Below, in pieces: positions 1-8,907 of a DNA stretch of 64,000 nucleotides. The stretch's first letter is position 1. Each line of letters opens with the position of its first letter. Below the pieces are notes generated by a model. The model ran no database searches, had not been told where the DNA came from, and saw only the letters and a program-made list of their open reading frames with translations. A program made the position numbers and the translations under genes. The DNA is from DASQZK01 sp963809925. Lineage in GTDB: Bacteria > Bacteroidota > Bacteroidia > Bacteroidales > GCA-2748055. Location: NCBI GenBank assembly GCA_963809925.1, contig CAWELH010000008.1, forward strand, positions 682,001 to 746,000, in the 5' to 3' direction.

Positions 1-181
1 AATTGCTTTCCAGGGTGCTTTTAACTTCCACAACAATAAGGTGGTCATCATGTTCTGCAATAATATCAAGTTCTTTATGATAATACCGCCAGTTGGTAGC
101 CAGAATTTTGTATCCTTTTTCTGACAGGAATGCCCGGGTAAGCTCTTCGGCTTTCTTCCCGGTTTCTGAGTTTGCTGACAT
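1..181 (-). CDS. yraN: YraN/UPF0102 family protein (3' end outside window)
   Basis: Only the first 60 codons are visible; the gene continues past the left edge. The peptide starts MSANSETGKKAEEL and contains NWRYYHKELDIIAE followed by LIVVEVKS, which is the hallmark of the UPF0102/YraN family: a small endonuclease-fold protein with the E-(x)-D...ExK arrangement of restriction-type nucleases. Its biological role is not firmly known. The start ATG (complement of 179-181) lies just before the LD-carboxypeptidase gene on the same strand's upstream side, so it may be co-transcribed with it. The family assignment is secure from the motif; the function is not. Confidence 0.85.
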   Translation of the reverse strand, partial: MSANSETGKKAEELTRAFLSEKGYKILATNWRYYHKELDIIAEHDDHLIVVEVKSTLESN

Positions 182-192
182 ACGCTGAAAAT

Positions 193-1098
193 TTAAGTGT
201 TAAACACAAGGGAACAGGTCCCCTCTTTAACCCTTAAATGTACTTTGCGTCCAAAAATCAGCGTATTGTTTTTCGACTGGTGACCTGCAGGGAATCCGAA
301 ACACACCGGGATGTTGAATTTATGGGTGATCCCGGCGATGATCTCTTCGGCATTTTTTCCGAACGGAACGAAATTATCGTTCATTTTGGTGAAGCTGCCA
401 ACGACAATGCCTTTTAGCTTCTGAAACACACCACTGTGAAGTAGGTTCAGCATCATCCTGTCGATGTTGTACAGGTACTCATCGACATCCTCAATAAAGA
501 GGATCCTGCTTCTGACATCCGGGAAAAATGTTGTACCGTTCAGGCTGGTCAGGATGGAAAGATTTCCGCCTGTCAGTTCACCGGAGGCCGTCCCTTCCAT
601 ATTGAGGGGGTGAGAAGGAAACTGGTATTCAAGTTTCTCACCGAAAAGGGCTTTTCGCAGTGATTCTGCACTTTCTTCATTGTAATCCTTTCGAAAATTG
701 AATGGCATGGGGGAATGCAGCGTCTCAATACCCATGAATTTGTTTATATACGAATGAAATACGGTAATATCCGAAAATCCTGCCAGCCACCTGGGTGCAT
801 TTGCCAGGTTCGTGAAGTCGGTGTGCTGAAGCGTTCGTAACGATCCATACCCTCCTCGAGCACAGATGATAGCACTGACATCCTTGTCCTGGATCATATC
901 CTGGAGATCAGAAGCTCTTTGCTCATCCGTACCTGAAAACTGGTGATAACTGCCATAAAGATGTTTCCCGGTCTTGCACTTCAAACCCCATTCATCACAT
1001 TTTTTTATAAACTCGGAAAGCTCCGAAATATCTGTCTTTCTGGCTGGAGCAACAATTCCCAGGGTATCGCCTGGTTTCAGGTATGCAGGTGTTATCAT
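193..1098 (-). CDS. LD-carboxypeptidase (peptidase S66 family)
   Basis: A cytoplasmic serine peptidase of the LdcA/MccF family, which trims the terminal D-alanine from tetrapeptides during murein recycling or cleaves related amide bonds. Visible landmarks are the ICARGGYGSLR segment, the nucleophile in GFSDITVFH (Ser about residue 109), the Glu in FIEDVDEYLYNIDRM and the C-terminal PAGHQ that supplies the catalytic His. At about 301 residues the length is normal. I chose the ATG at 1098 (MITPAYLKPGD) over one five codons upstream because family members begin just before the xLxPGD segment. It is read away from metG, and its 3' end is 11 bp from the yraN start. Whether the substrate is murein or a peptide antibiotic cannot be told from the sequence. 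Confidence 0.88.
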   Translation of the reverse strand: MITPAYLKPGDTLGIVAPARKTDISELSEFIKKCDEWGLKCKTGKHLYGSYHQFSGTDEQRASDLQDMIQDKDVSAIICARGGYGSLRTLQHTDFTNLANAPRWLAGFSDITVFHSYINKFMGIETLHSPMPFNFRKDYNEESAESLRKALFGEKLEYQFPSHPLNMEGTASGELTGGNLSILTSLNGTTFFPDVRSRILFIEDVDEYLYNIDRMMLNLLHSGVFQKLKGIVVGSFTKMNDNFVPFGKNAEEIIAGITHKFNIPVCFGFPAGHQSKNNTLIFGRKVHLRVKEGTCSLVFNT

Positions 1099-1245
1099 GA
1101 TGTAAATATACAAATATCCCGTTTTGAATATATTTCCTGAGCATGAATAAATTTAAACCGGAGGTTCACCGGCCGAACGGGCCCAGGGTCCTGCCGTCGC
1201 CCCTCATTTTCTGTCCCGGCCCTATCCAATCAATGATTTATTCCT

Positions 1246-1253
1246 TATCTTTG
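1246..1253 (+). promoter_or_regulatory. metG -7 promoter element TATCTTTG
   Basis: Exact match to the Bacteroidetes sigma-ABfA -7 consensus TAnnTTTG, 33 bp before the metG ATG at 1287. No clear -33 TTTG is visible at the expected distance. Its position supports the short metG start rather than an upstream in-frame ATG at 1143, which lies ahead of the promoter. Confidence 0.6.
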
Positions 1254-1286
1254 CAAATCAAAAAAAATCCATTTAGTTCCTTCTAT

Positions 1287-3320
1287 ATGACTGATTATAA
1301 AAGATTCCTGCTCACTGCTGCCCTCCCTTACGCAAATGGACCGATACACCTTGGACACCTTGCCGGTGTTTATGTCCCAGCGGATATTTTCGCCCGTTAT
1401 CTGAGGATGAAGGGTGAGGATATCCTGTTCGTATGTGGTTCGGATGAGCACGGTGTACCCATTACCATTAAAGCACGTCAGGAAGGGATTACACCTCAGG
1501 ATGTTGTGGACAAGTACCACAAGATGAACAAAGAATCTTTTGAAAAATTCGGTATTTCTTTCGACATCTATTCGAGAACCACTTCTCCCACGCATTATGA
1601 AACCGCATCCGGATTTTTCAAAACACTGTATGACAAGGGTGAATTTATCGAAAAAACCACGGAGCAGTATTTTGATCCTGAGGTATCGCAGTTCCTTGCC
1701 GACCGCTACATTACGGGAACATGCCCGAATTGCGGGAATGAGAATGCCTATGGCGACCAGTGTGAGAAATGCGGCTCTTCACTTAGCCCCACAGACCTGA
1801 TCAATCCCAGGTCGACCATCTCTGGAGCCAAACCCGTGCTCAGGGACACGAAACACTGGTTCCTGCCACTGGACAAATACGATGGTTTTCTAAGGCATTG
1901 GATCCTTGATGAAAACAAACATTGGAAACCGAATGTATACGGTCAGTGCAAATCATGGCTCGACAACGGCTTGCAACCCCGGGCGGTAAGCCGCGATCTC
2001 GACTGGGGCATCCCCGTCCCCGTAGAAGGTGCCGAAGGAAAAGTTCTGTATGTGTGGTTTGACGCCCCCATCGGATATATCTCCGCCACCAAGGAACTCA
2101 CTCCCGACTGGGAAAAATACTGGAAAGACAAAGAATGCAGGCTGATCCATTTTATTGGGAAAGACAATATTGTTTTTCATTGTATCATTTTCCCGGTTAT
2201 GCTGAAAGCCGAGGGCAGCTACATTCTGCCTGAGAATGTTCCGGCCAACGAATTCCTCAACCTTGAAGGTGAAAAGCTTTCCACATCAAAAAACTGGGCC
2301 GTATGGCTGTACGAATATCTTGAAGACTTTGAAGGCCAGCAGGATGTTCTGCGGTATGTCCTTTGCGCCAATGCCCCGGAGACCAAGGACAACGATTTCA
2401 CCTGGAAAGATTTTCAGGCCAGGAATAACAATGAACTTGTGGCCATACTCGGTAATTTTGTGAATCGTGCAATGGTCCTTACCCATAAGTACTTTGACGG
2501 CATTATACCGGAGGCAGGGCCGCTGGATGATTATGACCGCGAGGTTGTGCAGAGTTTTGCCACGACGAAGGAAAAGGTCGAAGTCAACCTCGATCAGTTC
2601 AGGTTCCGGGAAAGTCTGAAAGAAGCCATGAACCTGGCACGCATCGGAAATAAATACCTGGCCGACACGGAGCCGTGGATACTCATCAAGACTGATAAAG
2701 AACGCGTAGGGACAATTCTCAATATCGCCATGCAGCTTACTGCCAACCTGGCAATCATCCTTCGCCCTTTCCTCCCGAATACTTCAGCCAGGCTCTGTGA
2801 CTTTCTGAATCAGGCTGAATCAGGCTGGGAAAAGGCAGGTGAAAAAAATCTCCTGACAGCCGGTCACCGGATCTCGAAGCCGGAACTCCTCTTCACAAAA
2901 ATCGAGGATGAACAGATAGAGCGTCAGCTAAGTAAGCTCACCCGCAACCAGGTGGCAACAGAAACCTCCTCAGTGGAATCAAATGCTGAAAAAACACCGG
3001 TAAGTTTTGATGATTTTACGAAGTTGGATATCAGAGTGGCTACGGTTATTGAGGCTGAAAAGGTGCCGAAGACGAATAAATTGCTGAAACTGACTGTTGA
3101 TACCGGCCTGGATACCAGGACAGTGGTGTCGGGTATCGCCGAGTTTTTCGATCCGGAAAAGCTCAGAGGACAGAAGGTATGTATCCTTCTCAATCTTGAA
3201 CCCCGGACGATCAAAGGAATTGAATCAAAAGGGATGATCCTTCTTTCTGAAAATGCCGACGGCACGCTTCAGTTTGTAGTTCCCGATCCTTTAGCGGCTA
3301 ACGGGGCATCGGTACGATGA
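1287..3320 (+). CDS. metG: Methionine--tRNA ligase
   Basis: Charges tRNA-Met with methionine in the cytoplasm. Seen in order: the class I HIGH motif as HLGH in PYANGPIHLGHLAG, a zinc knuckle with two CxxC pairs (CPNCG and CEKCG), the KMSKS-type loop KLSTSKN, the anticodon-binding helical region, and a C-terminal tRNA-binding OB domain (FTKLDIRVATVIEAEKVP onward) that mediates dimerisation in long MetRS forms. The product is 677 aa, typical of Bacteroidota MetG. An in-frame ATG 48 codons upstream would add non-conserved residues and lies before the promoter, so I start at MTDYKRFLLT. The gene converges with the HU/SPOR gene, only 4 bp between stops. Confidence 0.97.
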   Translation: MTDYKRFLLTAALPYANGPIHLGHLAGVYVPADIFARYLRMKGEDILFVCGSDEHGVPITIKARQEGITPQDVVDKYHKMNKESFEKFGISFDIYSRTTSPTHYETASGFFKTLYDKGEFIEKTTEQYFDPEVSQFLADRYITGTCPNCGNENAYGDQCEKCGSSLSPTDLINPRSTISGAKPVLRDTKHWFLPLDKYDGFLRHWILDENKHWKPNVYGQCKSWLDNGLQPRAVSRDLDWGIPVPVEGAEGKVLYVWFDAPIGYISATKELTPDWEKYWKDKECRLIHFIGKDNIVFHCIIFPVMLKAEGSYILPENVPANEFLNLEGEKLSTSKNWAVWLYEYLEDFEGQQDVLRYVLCANAPETKDNDFTWKDFQARNNNELVAILGNFVNRAMVLTHKYFDGIIPEAGPLDDYDREVVQSFATTKEKVEVNLDQFRFRESLKEAMNLARIGNKYLADTEPWILIKTDKERVGTILNIAMQLTANLAIILRPFLPNTSARLCDFLNQAESGWEKAGEKNLLTAGHRISKPELLFTKIEDEQIERQLSKLTRNQVATETSSVESNAEKTPVSFDDFTKLDIRVATVIEAEKVPKTNKLLKLTVDTGLDTRTVVSGIAEFFDPEKLRGQKVCILLNLEPRTIKGIESKGMILLSENADGTLQFVVPDPLAANGASVR

Positions 3321-3324
3321 AGTT

Positions 3325-4503
3325 TTAGCGTAATGCCATTACCCAGGCCTTGTTCATGCCTTTTATCTTTCTGAAATCATCGAGCTTCCTGAGTGCCGTC
3401 TGTTTATCTCTGAAGGAAATAGCACTTACACGGTAATATCCGTCGCCTCTTTCAATGATGTTGCACTGAAAACCTTCCATTGTCAGATCCTTCTGAAGTT
3501 GAACAGCATTCTCCTTATCTTTGAAACTTCCGGCAATGATGTGATATTCCCCGGAAAGTGCCGGAGGTTTCACATTTTCAGTTTTACCTGCAGTCTCCAA
3601 CGGAGCCATGGCGTGTTGCATGGTTGTGGCGGTATCGAGCTCGCTGTCAAGCTCGCTTACCATGTTGTCGAATTCAGAATCTCCTTCCGAAATAGTTGAA
3701 AAATCATCATCAACCTGCATGATGGTATCCGATGATTTGAAAATCGATCCGATATCGAAGGTTCCGTCGAGCATATCCGTTTTCAGGGTCATGATCACAA
3801 GTGCTGTGAGCACAACAACGATGGCACCCGAAAGTATCCATACCGTGTTCTTATTCCGTTTCCCTCCACCGTCGAAAACATATCCCCCGTATTCATGATC
3901 GGCCGGGGGAATCCCGGCGTCATCCGTGATGATGGTTTTTGTTTCAGGTTCATCCATCGTTTTCTCTTCGAATACCGGCGCTTCTGTGGAAGTAGTTTCA
4001 GTAACCGGAGGTTTTACGACTTCAGGTACAGGTTCCGTCGCGGGTTCAGTGGTTTTCTCAACTGGCTCTTCTTCAGGAGAGCTCATTACTTCCATATCGG
4101 CTTCGGAATCAAGTTCCAAAGTCTCAAGTCCAAACGAATCGTGCTCGAGATTCAGCTCGGGGTCGCGGGTTACGATGATATTGTTATCTTCATCCTGGAA
4201 CAGTGTGCAGACCCCTCCGATTTCAAACTGTTCTCCCTTATTGAATGTGAAAATGATAGAATCGATATATTCAAGGACCTGCTCGCGGGCTTCGGTTTCA
4301 TCCAGCTCTTCAGCCTGGGAAACCTTTGCAGACAGCAACCCGTCATCGCGCTTTAACTCCGGGTTAAATCTCAGGACCGATGCAGGAGGGCTCATTTTTG
4401 TCCCGCTTAGTTTTGCCGGTTCCTTTTTAATTTCAAGTGTTCCGAATCCCGGAAAGATCACCTGTTCATTAAAAAGAAGTAAGTCCCTGATATATTCGTT
4501 CAT
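3325..4503 (-). CDS. HU-like domain and SPOR domain membrane protein
   Basis: A Bacteroidota-specific single-pass protein. Residues about 1-115 resemble the HU-CCDC81/HU-like fold (MNEYIRDLLLFNEQVIFPGF...). A long acidic, Pro/Thr-rich linker follows, then one transmembrane helix near residues 220-240 (TVWILSGAIVVVLTALVIMT), another acidic linker, and a C-terminal SPOR domain (about 318-392, YHIIAGSFKDKENAVQLQ), which binds denuded septal glycan. The topology puts the HU-like part in the cytoplasm and SPOR in the periplasm, so a role in division or chromosome-septum coordination is a reasonable inference but unproven. The start at 4503 is favoured over an ATG at 4566 because a full promoter lies between them. 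Confidence 0.85.
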   Translation of the reverse strand: MNEYIRDLLLFNEQVIFPGFGTLEIKKEPAKLSGTKMSPPASVLRFNPELKRDDGLLSAKVSQAEELDETEAREQVLEYIDSIIFTFNKGEQFEIGGVCTLFQDEDNNIIVTRDPELNLEHDSFGLETLELDSEADMEVMSSPEEEPVEKTTEPATEPVPEVVKPPVTETTSTEAPVFEEKTMDEPETKTIITDDAGIPPADHEYGGYVFDGGGKRNKNTVWILSGAIVVVLTALVIMTLKTDMLDGTFDIGSIFKSSDTIMQVDDDFSTISEGDSEFDNMVSELDSELDTATTMQHAMAPLETAGKTENVKPPALSGEYHIIAGSFKDKENAVQLQKDLTMEGFQCNIIERGDGYYRVSAISFRDKQTALRKLDDFRKIKGMNKAWVMALR

Positions 4504-4535
4504 TGCCAATTTGGTGGTTTTTTGGTAAATATATC

Positions 4536-4567
4536 CAAATTTAGCTGCGATACTTATTCGCTCCAAA
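4536..4567 (-). promoter_or_regulatory. Promoter of the HU/SPOR gene (TTTG-N20-TAAATTTG)
   Basis: On the minus strand a -33 TTTG (complement of 4564-4567) is followed after exactly 20 bp by TAAATTTG (complement of 4536-4543). Both match the Bacteroides consensus TTTG/N19-21/TAnnTTTG. The element ends 33 bp before the chosen ATG at 4503. Confidence 0.7.
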
Positions 4568-4835
4568 CAAAATTTCGAACCATAGCTTCCAATTCTTCAC
4601 AATTTATCGTTATACGACTGAATTTATGTGACTTAAAACTTTTTTATGTGGTGATAAATTTTCTTCATCGGGGACAGAATCCGGTTCCGCACAAACACGG
4701 CATGCTACTCCGAGCAGTATGGGTCAAATCCGTTCAGTACCAATTCATCAGGCAAAAATTTCAGGAATATTAATCCTTGCAGGTGAACCTATTGTTTTCG
4801 AGATTGGTTATCTTCGTAGTCTAAATTCCCTTTCT

Positions 4836-5978
4836 ATGCTTGACCTGAATATAAGAATGGTCGATTTATCGCGGCAATACGAGGCAATCCGGAAGGAGAT
4901 CAATGATGCAATACAGGAGGTGATTGATGAAACAGCCTTCATCAAAGGCAGGCATGTTGGCTTATTCCAGGAAGAACTGGCGGCATACCTCGGATGCAGG
5001 CATGTTGTCACATGTGCGAATGGTACTGACGCATTACAGGTAGCTATGATGGCCCTTGATCTGAAGGCCGGCGATGAGATCATCACAACACCGTTTACCT
5101 TTATAGCAACCATCGAGGTGATAAAGCTTTTAGGGCTAACACCTGTTCTGGCGGATGTGGATCCAGCAACCTTCAATATCAATCCTGAAGAGATCAGGAA
5201 AAAGATCACTCCGGCAACGAGGGTTATCGTTCCTGTTCACCTTTTTGGCCAGTGTGCCGATATGAAATCGATTATGAGCATTGCAGAAGAGCACGATCTT
5301 TATGTAATTGAAGACACTGCCCAGGCGCTCGGTTCGGAATATACCTTTCCCGGATCAGCAGAAAAAATTAAAAGAAAGGCAGGAACCATCGGCCATATCG
5401 GCTGCACTTCCTTTTTCCCTTCAAAAAACCTTGGCGCCTTTGGTGACGGTGGGGCAATCATCACGAACGATGACGAGCTTGCCAGCCGTTTGGCTGCCAT
5501 CGTAAATCACGGGATGAAGCGGAGGTATTATTACGATTATGTGGGTGTGAACTCACGGCTCGACACCCTGCAGGCTGCCATTCTGAGCGTGAAACTGAAG
5601 CACCTGGACAAATACAATGCATCGCGTTCCAGGGCTGCTGCATATTATGACGAGGCATTTCGCGATGCGGAGCAAATTGTTGCCCCTGTGAGAAATCCGG
5701 ATTCAACACATATCTTTCATCAGTACACCATCCGGGTGAAAAGCGGAAAAAGGGACGGGCTGCAGGATCATCTGAAAAACAATCAGATCCCTTCAATGGT
5801 ATACTACCCTGTGGGGCTGCATCTGCAAAAGGCATACAATAACCTGGGGTACTATGAGGGAGATTTTCCGGTGACAGAAGACCTTTGCCATAACGTCCTG
5901 TCACTACCTATGCACACAGAACTCGACGAGGATCAGCTCAGGTACATCACCCAAACTGTTCTCGATTATTTAAACTGA
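4836..5978 (+). CDS. WbpE-like nucleotide-sugar aminotransferase (DegT/DnrJ/EryC1/StrS)
   Basis: PLP-dependent aminotransferase. In the pathway inferred from the next three genes it would convert UDP-2-acetamido-3-keto-glucuronate to the 3-amino sugar. The PLP lysine is in FFPSKNLGAFGDGGA (Lys about 197), and the Asp that holds the pyridine nitrogen is in VIEDTAQALG (about 160). NGTDALQ and the N-terminal MVDLSRQY segment are typical of WbpE-like members. The length of 380 aa is normal. The start at 4836 (MLDLNIRMVDL) is preferred; 4857 is possible. A -7-like TATCTTCG (4809-4816, one mismatch) precedes it. The wbpD-like gene begins 5 bp after the stop, so this looks like the first gene of the operon. 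Confidence 0.9.
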   Translation: MLDLNIRMVDLSRQYEAIRKEINDAIQEVIDETAFIKGRHVGLFQEELAAYLGCRHVVTCANGTDALQVAMMALDLKAGDEIITTPFTFIATIEVIKLLGLTPVLADVDPATFNINPEEIRKKITPATRVIVPVHLFGQCADMKSIMSIAEEHDLYVIEDTAQALGSEYTFPGSAEKIKRKAGTIGHIGCTSFFPSKNLGAFGDGGAIITNDDELASRLAAIVNHGMKRRYYYDYVGVNSRLDTLQAAILSVKLKHLDKYNASRSRAAAYYDEAFRDAEQIVAPVRNPDSTHIFHQYTIRVKSGKRDGLQDHLKNNQIPSMVYYPVGLHLQKAYNNLGYYEGDFPVTEDLCHNVLSLPMHTELDEDQLRYITQTVLDYLN

Positions 5979-5983
5979 TCTCT

Positions 5984-6571
5984 ATGCCCGATAAAGACTA
6001 CTTTGCACATGAAACGGCTGTAATTGATGAAGGCTGCACCATTGGCCGCGGTACAAAGATCTGGCATTTCACACACGTAATGAACGATTGTATAATCGGC
6101 GAAAACTGCAACCTCGGACAGAATGTTGTCATATCTCCGCGGGTAGTTCTCGGCCGCAATGTAAAGATCCAGAATAATGTCTCAGTATATACCGGGGTGA
6201 TCTGTGAAGATGACGTATTTCTGGGCCCGTCCATGGTTTTCACAAATGTGACCAATCCAAGGAGTGCAGTGGCCAGAAAGGATCAGTACCAGCAAACGCT
6301 GGTGAAAAAGGGAGCTTCGATCGGGGCGAATGCCACGATCGTCTGCGGGAATACCATCGGAAACTATGCGCTTATCGGGGCGGGTGCAGTGGTTACAAAG
6401 GAGGTCCGTGACTATGCCCTGGTGATGGGAAATCCCGCAAGACAAACTGGCTGGATCAGTGAATACGGTCACAAGCTTTCTTTTGATGCAAATGGGGTCG
6501 CTACCTGTCCGGAAAGCGGTGAGAAATACGAGCTGAATAATAACATAGTAAAAAAAATTAACCGAAAATGA
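5984..6571 (+). CDS. WbpD-like nucleotide-sugar N-acetyltransferase
   Basis: A left-handed beta-helix (hexapeptide repeat) acyltransferase of 195 aa. The repeats are visible as IGRGTKIW, IGENCNLGQNV, LGRNVKIQNNV and IGANATIVCGNTIG, with the family segment VSVYTGVICEDDVFLGPS and the VFTNVTNPRS loop. In the known Pseudomonas route WbpD acetylates the 3-amino group made by WbpE. Here the gene sits directly between the wbpE- and wbpB-like genes and overlaps the latter by 4 bp (ATGA), so the products probably act in sequence. The C-terminal extension with TCPESGEKYELNN is seen in many members. Confidence 0.9.
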   Translation: MPDKDYFAHETAVIDEGCTIGRGTKIWHFTHVMNDCIIGENCNLGQNVVISPRVVLGRNVKIQNNVSVYTGVICEDDVFLGPSMVFTNVTNPRSAVARKDQYQQTLVKKGASIGANATIVCGNTIGNYALIGAGAVVTKEVRDYALVMGNPARQTGWISEYGHKLSFDANGVATCPESGEKYELNNNIVKKINRK

Positions 6572-7533
6572 CGGAGAACAGTGAGGCAAAGAATTTTGCG
6601 ATTATAGGAATTGCCGGCTACATTGCCATCCGACACCTGAAGGCAATAAAGGAATCGGGGCATCATCTGCTGGCAGCACTGGACAGATTTGACAGTGTCG
6701 GTTTCATCGATAATTATTTTCCTGATGCTGATTTTTTTGTTGAATTTGAACGCTTCGACCGGCATATTGATAAACTTCGCAGGGAAGGATCACAGGTCAA
6801 CTATGTAAGTATCTGTTCCCCGAACTATCTTCATGACTCTCATATCCGTTTTGCCCTCAGAAACGGTGCAGATGCCATCTGTGAAAAACCCGTTGTGCTC
6901 AACCCATGGAATATAGATGCCCTGCTCGAGTTTGAAAAACAAACCGGTAAAAAGACATACAATATTCTTCAGCTGAGATATCACCCTTCCATTGTAGCGC
7001 TCAGGGAGAAGATAAAAAATGGACTGAAAGATAAAATTTATGATATAGACCTCTCTTATATCACCAGCAGAGGCAATTGGTATCATTTTTCCTGGAAAGG
7101 CGATGTTCATAAATCGGGAGGGGTGGCAACCAATATCGGAGTGCATTTCTTCGATATGCTGTCGTGGATCTTCGGTAATGTACGGGAGAATGTGGTACAT
7201 ATCCTCAGGGAAGACAAGGCAGCCGGATACCTCCTCCTCGACCAGGCAAGGGTACGCTGGTTCCTCAGTATTGATTTTAACGACATTCCCCGGGATATCA
7301 GGGAAAGGGGGCAACGAACGTACAGATCCATCATGGTGGATGGCGAAGAAATTGAATTCAGCGGAGGTTTTACCGACCTTCATACCACAACATACGAACA
7401 GATTCTGCTGGGAAACGGCTTCGGACTTGAAGATGCCAGAACATCCATCGAGATGGTTTATGCCATCAGAAATTCCATCCCTGCAGGACTTAAAGGAGAA
7501 TTTCACCCATTTGCTAAAAACTACTCAAAATAG
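6568..7533 (+). CDS. WbpB-like Gfo/Idh/MocA oxidoreductase
   Basis: NAD-dependent sugar dehydrogenase; in the inferred pathway it oxidises the C3 hydroxyl of UDP-GlcNAc-uronate. An N-terminal Rossmann segment (FAIIGIAGYIAIRHLKAI), the family EKP signature at residues 106-108 (CEKPVV), LQLRYHPSI and the C-terminal alpha/beta domain are present. The length of 321 aa is normal. Translation is probably coupled to the upstream acetyltransferase through an ATGA overlap, and the next dehydrogenase follows after 5 bp. One nuance: the dinucleotide loop reads GIAGYIA where relatives usually have GAAGYIAPRH, a mild deviation. Confidence 0.88.
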   Translation: MTENSEAKNFAIIGIAGYIAIRHLKAIKESGHHLLAALDRFDSVGFIDNYFPDADFFVEFERFDRHIDKLRREGSQVNYVSICSPNYLHDSHIRFALRNGADAICEKPVVLNPWNIDALLEFEKQTGKKTYNILQLRYHPSIVALREKIKNGLKDKIYDIDLSYITSRGNWYHFSWKGDVHKSGGVATNIGVHFFDMLSWIFGNVRENVVHILREDKAAGYLLLDQARVRWFLSIDFNDIPRDIRERGQRTYRSIMVDGEEIEFSGGFTDLHTTTYEQILLGNGFGLEDARTSIEMVYAIRNSIPAGLKGEFHPFAKNYSK

Positions 7534-7538
7534 ACACT

Positions 7539-8828
7539 ATGTATCAGGAAATCATTGAAAGAAAAAACAAAATAGCCGTTATTGGACTTGGCTACGTCGG
7601 CTTGCCAATCGCTCTCGAATTTGCCAGAAAAATTTCCGTGATCGGATTCGATATCCGGGAAGACAGAATCAATCAGATGAAACGCAGAATCGATCCGAGC
7701 AATGAACTCGAAGCAGATGCATTTGAGAATTGTGACATCACATTTACCGCTGAACCTGAGGATCTGAAGGAAGCCCGGTTATTTATCGTGGCTGTCCCGA
7801 CACCGATCGATAACTATAAAAATCCCGACCTTCGCCCCTTGCTCAGCGCTACAGAAACTGTCGGCAAGGCTCTAAAGGAAGGTGACTATGTGGTGTATGA
7901 ATCCACGGTTTACCCGGGCTGCACGGAGGAAGACTGCATCCCTCTCCTGGAGAAAACATCAGGACTTAAATTTGTTGACCAGTTTAAGGTCGGCTTCTCC
8001 CCAGAGAGAATCAACCCCGGGGATAAGAAACACACACTGACCAGGATCACCAAAGTAACTTCCGGCTGTGACCAGGAATCGGCTGAAGAGATCGCCCGTC
8101 TTTACGAATTGATTATCGAAGCCGGCGTTCATCGTGCCAGCTCAATTAAAGTTGCCGAAGCAGCAAAGATCATTGAAAATACACAGCGCGATATCAATAT
8201 CGCCTTTATGAATGAACTGTCGATGATCTTCAATAAAATGAATATCAACACATATGAAGTACTCGAAGCCGCCGGAACAAAATGGAATTTTCTTGGTTTC
8301 TTCCCCGGTCTGGTTGGCGGTCACTGCATCGGCGTCGATCCGTATTATCTTACCTATAAATCGGCCATGTACGGACATCATGCACAGATCATCACCTCAG
8401 GACGTGCTATCAATGACAATATGGGCGCCTACGTAGCCAAACAGCTTGTTCAAAAACTGATCTCCCTCAATAAAAATCCAAAACAGTCGAGAGTTCTGGT
8501 CATGGGGATGACCTTTAAAGAAAATGTGAGTGATATCAGGAATTCTAAAGTTGTGGATGTGGTCCATGAACTTAAAGACTTCGGACTGAATGTGGATGTT
8601 GTCGACCCTCATGCCGAACCCGCTGAAGTTAAAAAGGAATACGACCTCGATCTTTCACCTACGATCAAGCCTGGCTATGATGCTATCGTGGTTGCCGTCG
8701 CACATGACGAATACAAGAATTTGAACGAAAAATATTTCAGGGAGATTACCAGGGAGGATGCTGTTCTTGTCGATCTGAAAGGTATTTACCGCAACCACAT
8801 AACGAAACTGAGTTACTGGAGCCTGTAA
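7539..8828 (+). CDS. UDP-N-acetylhexosamine 6-dehydrogenase (WbpA/WbpO/TviB-like)
   Basis: Oxidises C6 of a UDP-HexNAc to the uronic acid with two NAD. N-terminal Rossmann motif IAVIGLGYVGLP; the catalytic region KVAEAAKIIENTQRD; the nucleophilic cysteine about residue 263 in GLVGGHCIGVDPYY; and a C-terminal UDP-binding domain with MGMTFKENVSDIRNSK. Length 429 aa. The closest recognisable subgroup is TviB/VipA/WbpO, which takes UDP-GlcNAc or UDP-GalNAc rather than UDP-glucose, but the exact epimer specificity cannot be read from sequence alone. Together with the preceding three genes it would supply a 2,3-diamino uronate precursor for polysaccharide. Confidence 0.92.
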   Translation: MYQEIIERKNKIAVIGLGYVGLPIALEFARKISVIGFDIREDRINQMKRRIDPSNELEADAFENCDITFTAEPEDLKEARLFIVAVPTPIDNYKNPDLRPLLSATETVGKALKEGDYVVYESTVYPGCTEEDCIPLLEKTSGLKFVDQFKVGFSPERINPGDKKHTLTRITKVTSGCDQESAEEIARLYELIIEAGVHRASSIKVAEAAKIIENTQRDINIAFMNELSMIFNKMNINTYEVLEAAGTKWNFLGFFPGLVGGHCIGVDPYYLTYKSAMYGHHAQIITSGRAINDNMGAYVAKQLVQKLISLNKNPKQSRVLVMGMTFKENVSDIRNSKVVDVVHELKDFGLNVDVVDPHAEPAEVKKEYDLDLSPTIKPGYDAIVVAVAHDEYKNLNEKYFREITREDAVLVDLKGIYRNHITKLSYWSL

Positions 8829-8907
8829 GACCGGTGAAAACATTGAATCCGGATCTTCCCTTTTTGCGTTTGCAAAGAGGTATTCATCTATTAATTAATA
8901 ACAGACA

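Noticed and set aside
3926..4528. 200-codon Ser/Val-rich frame on the plus strand
   Set aside because: Lies entirely antisense to the HU/SPOR gene; its composition is the mirror of the acidic linker.
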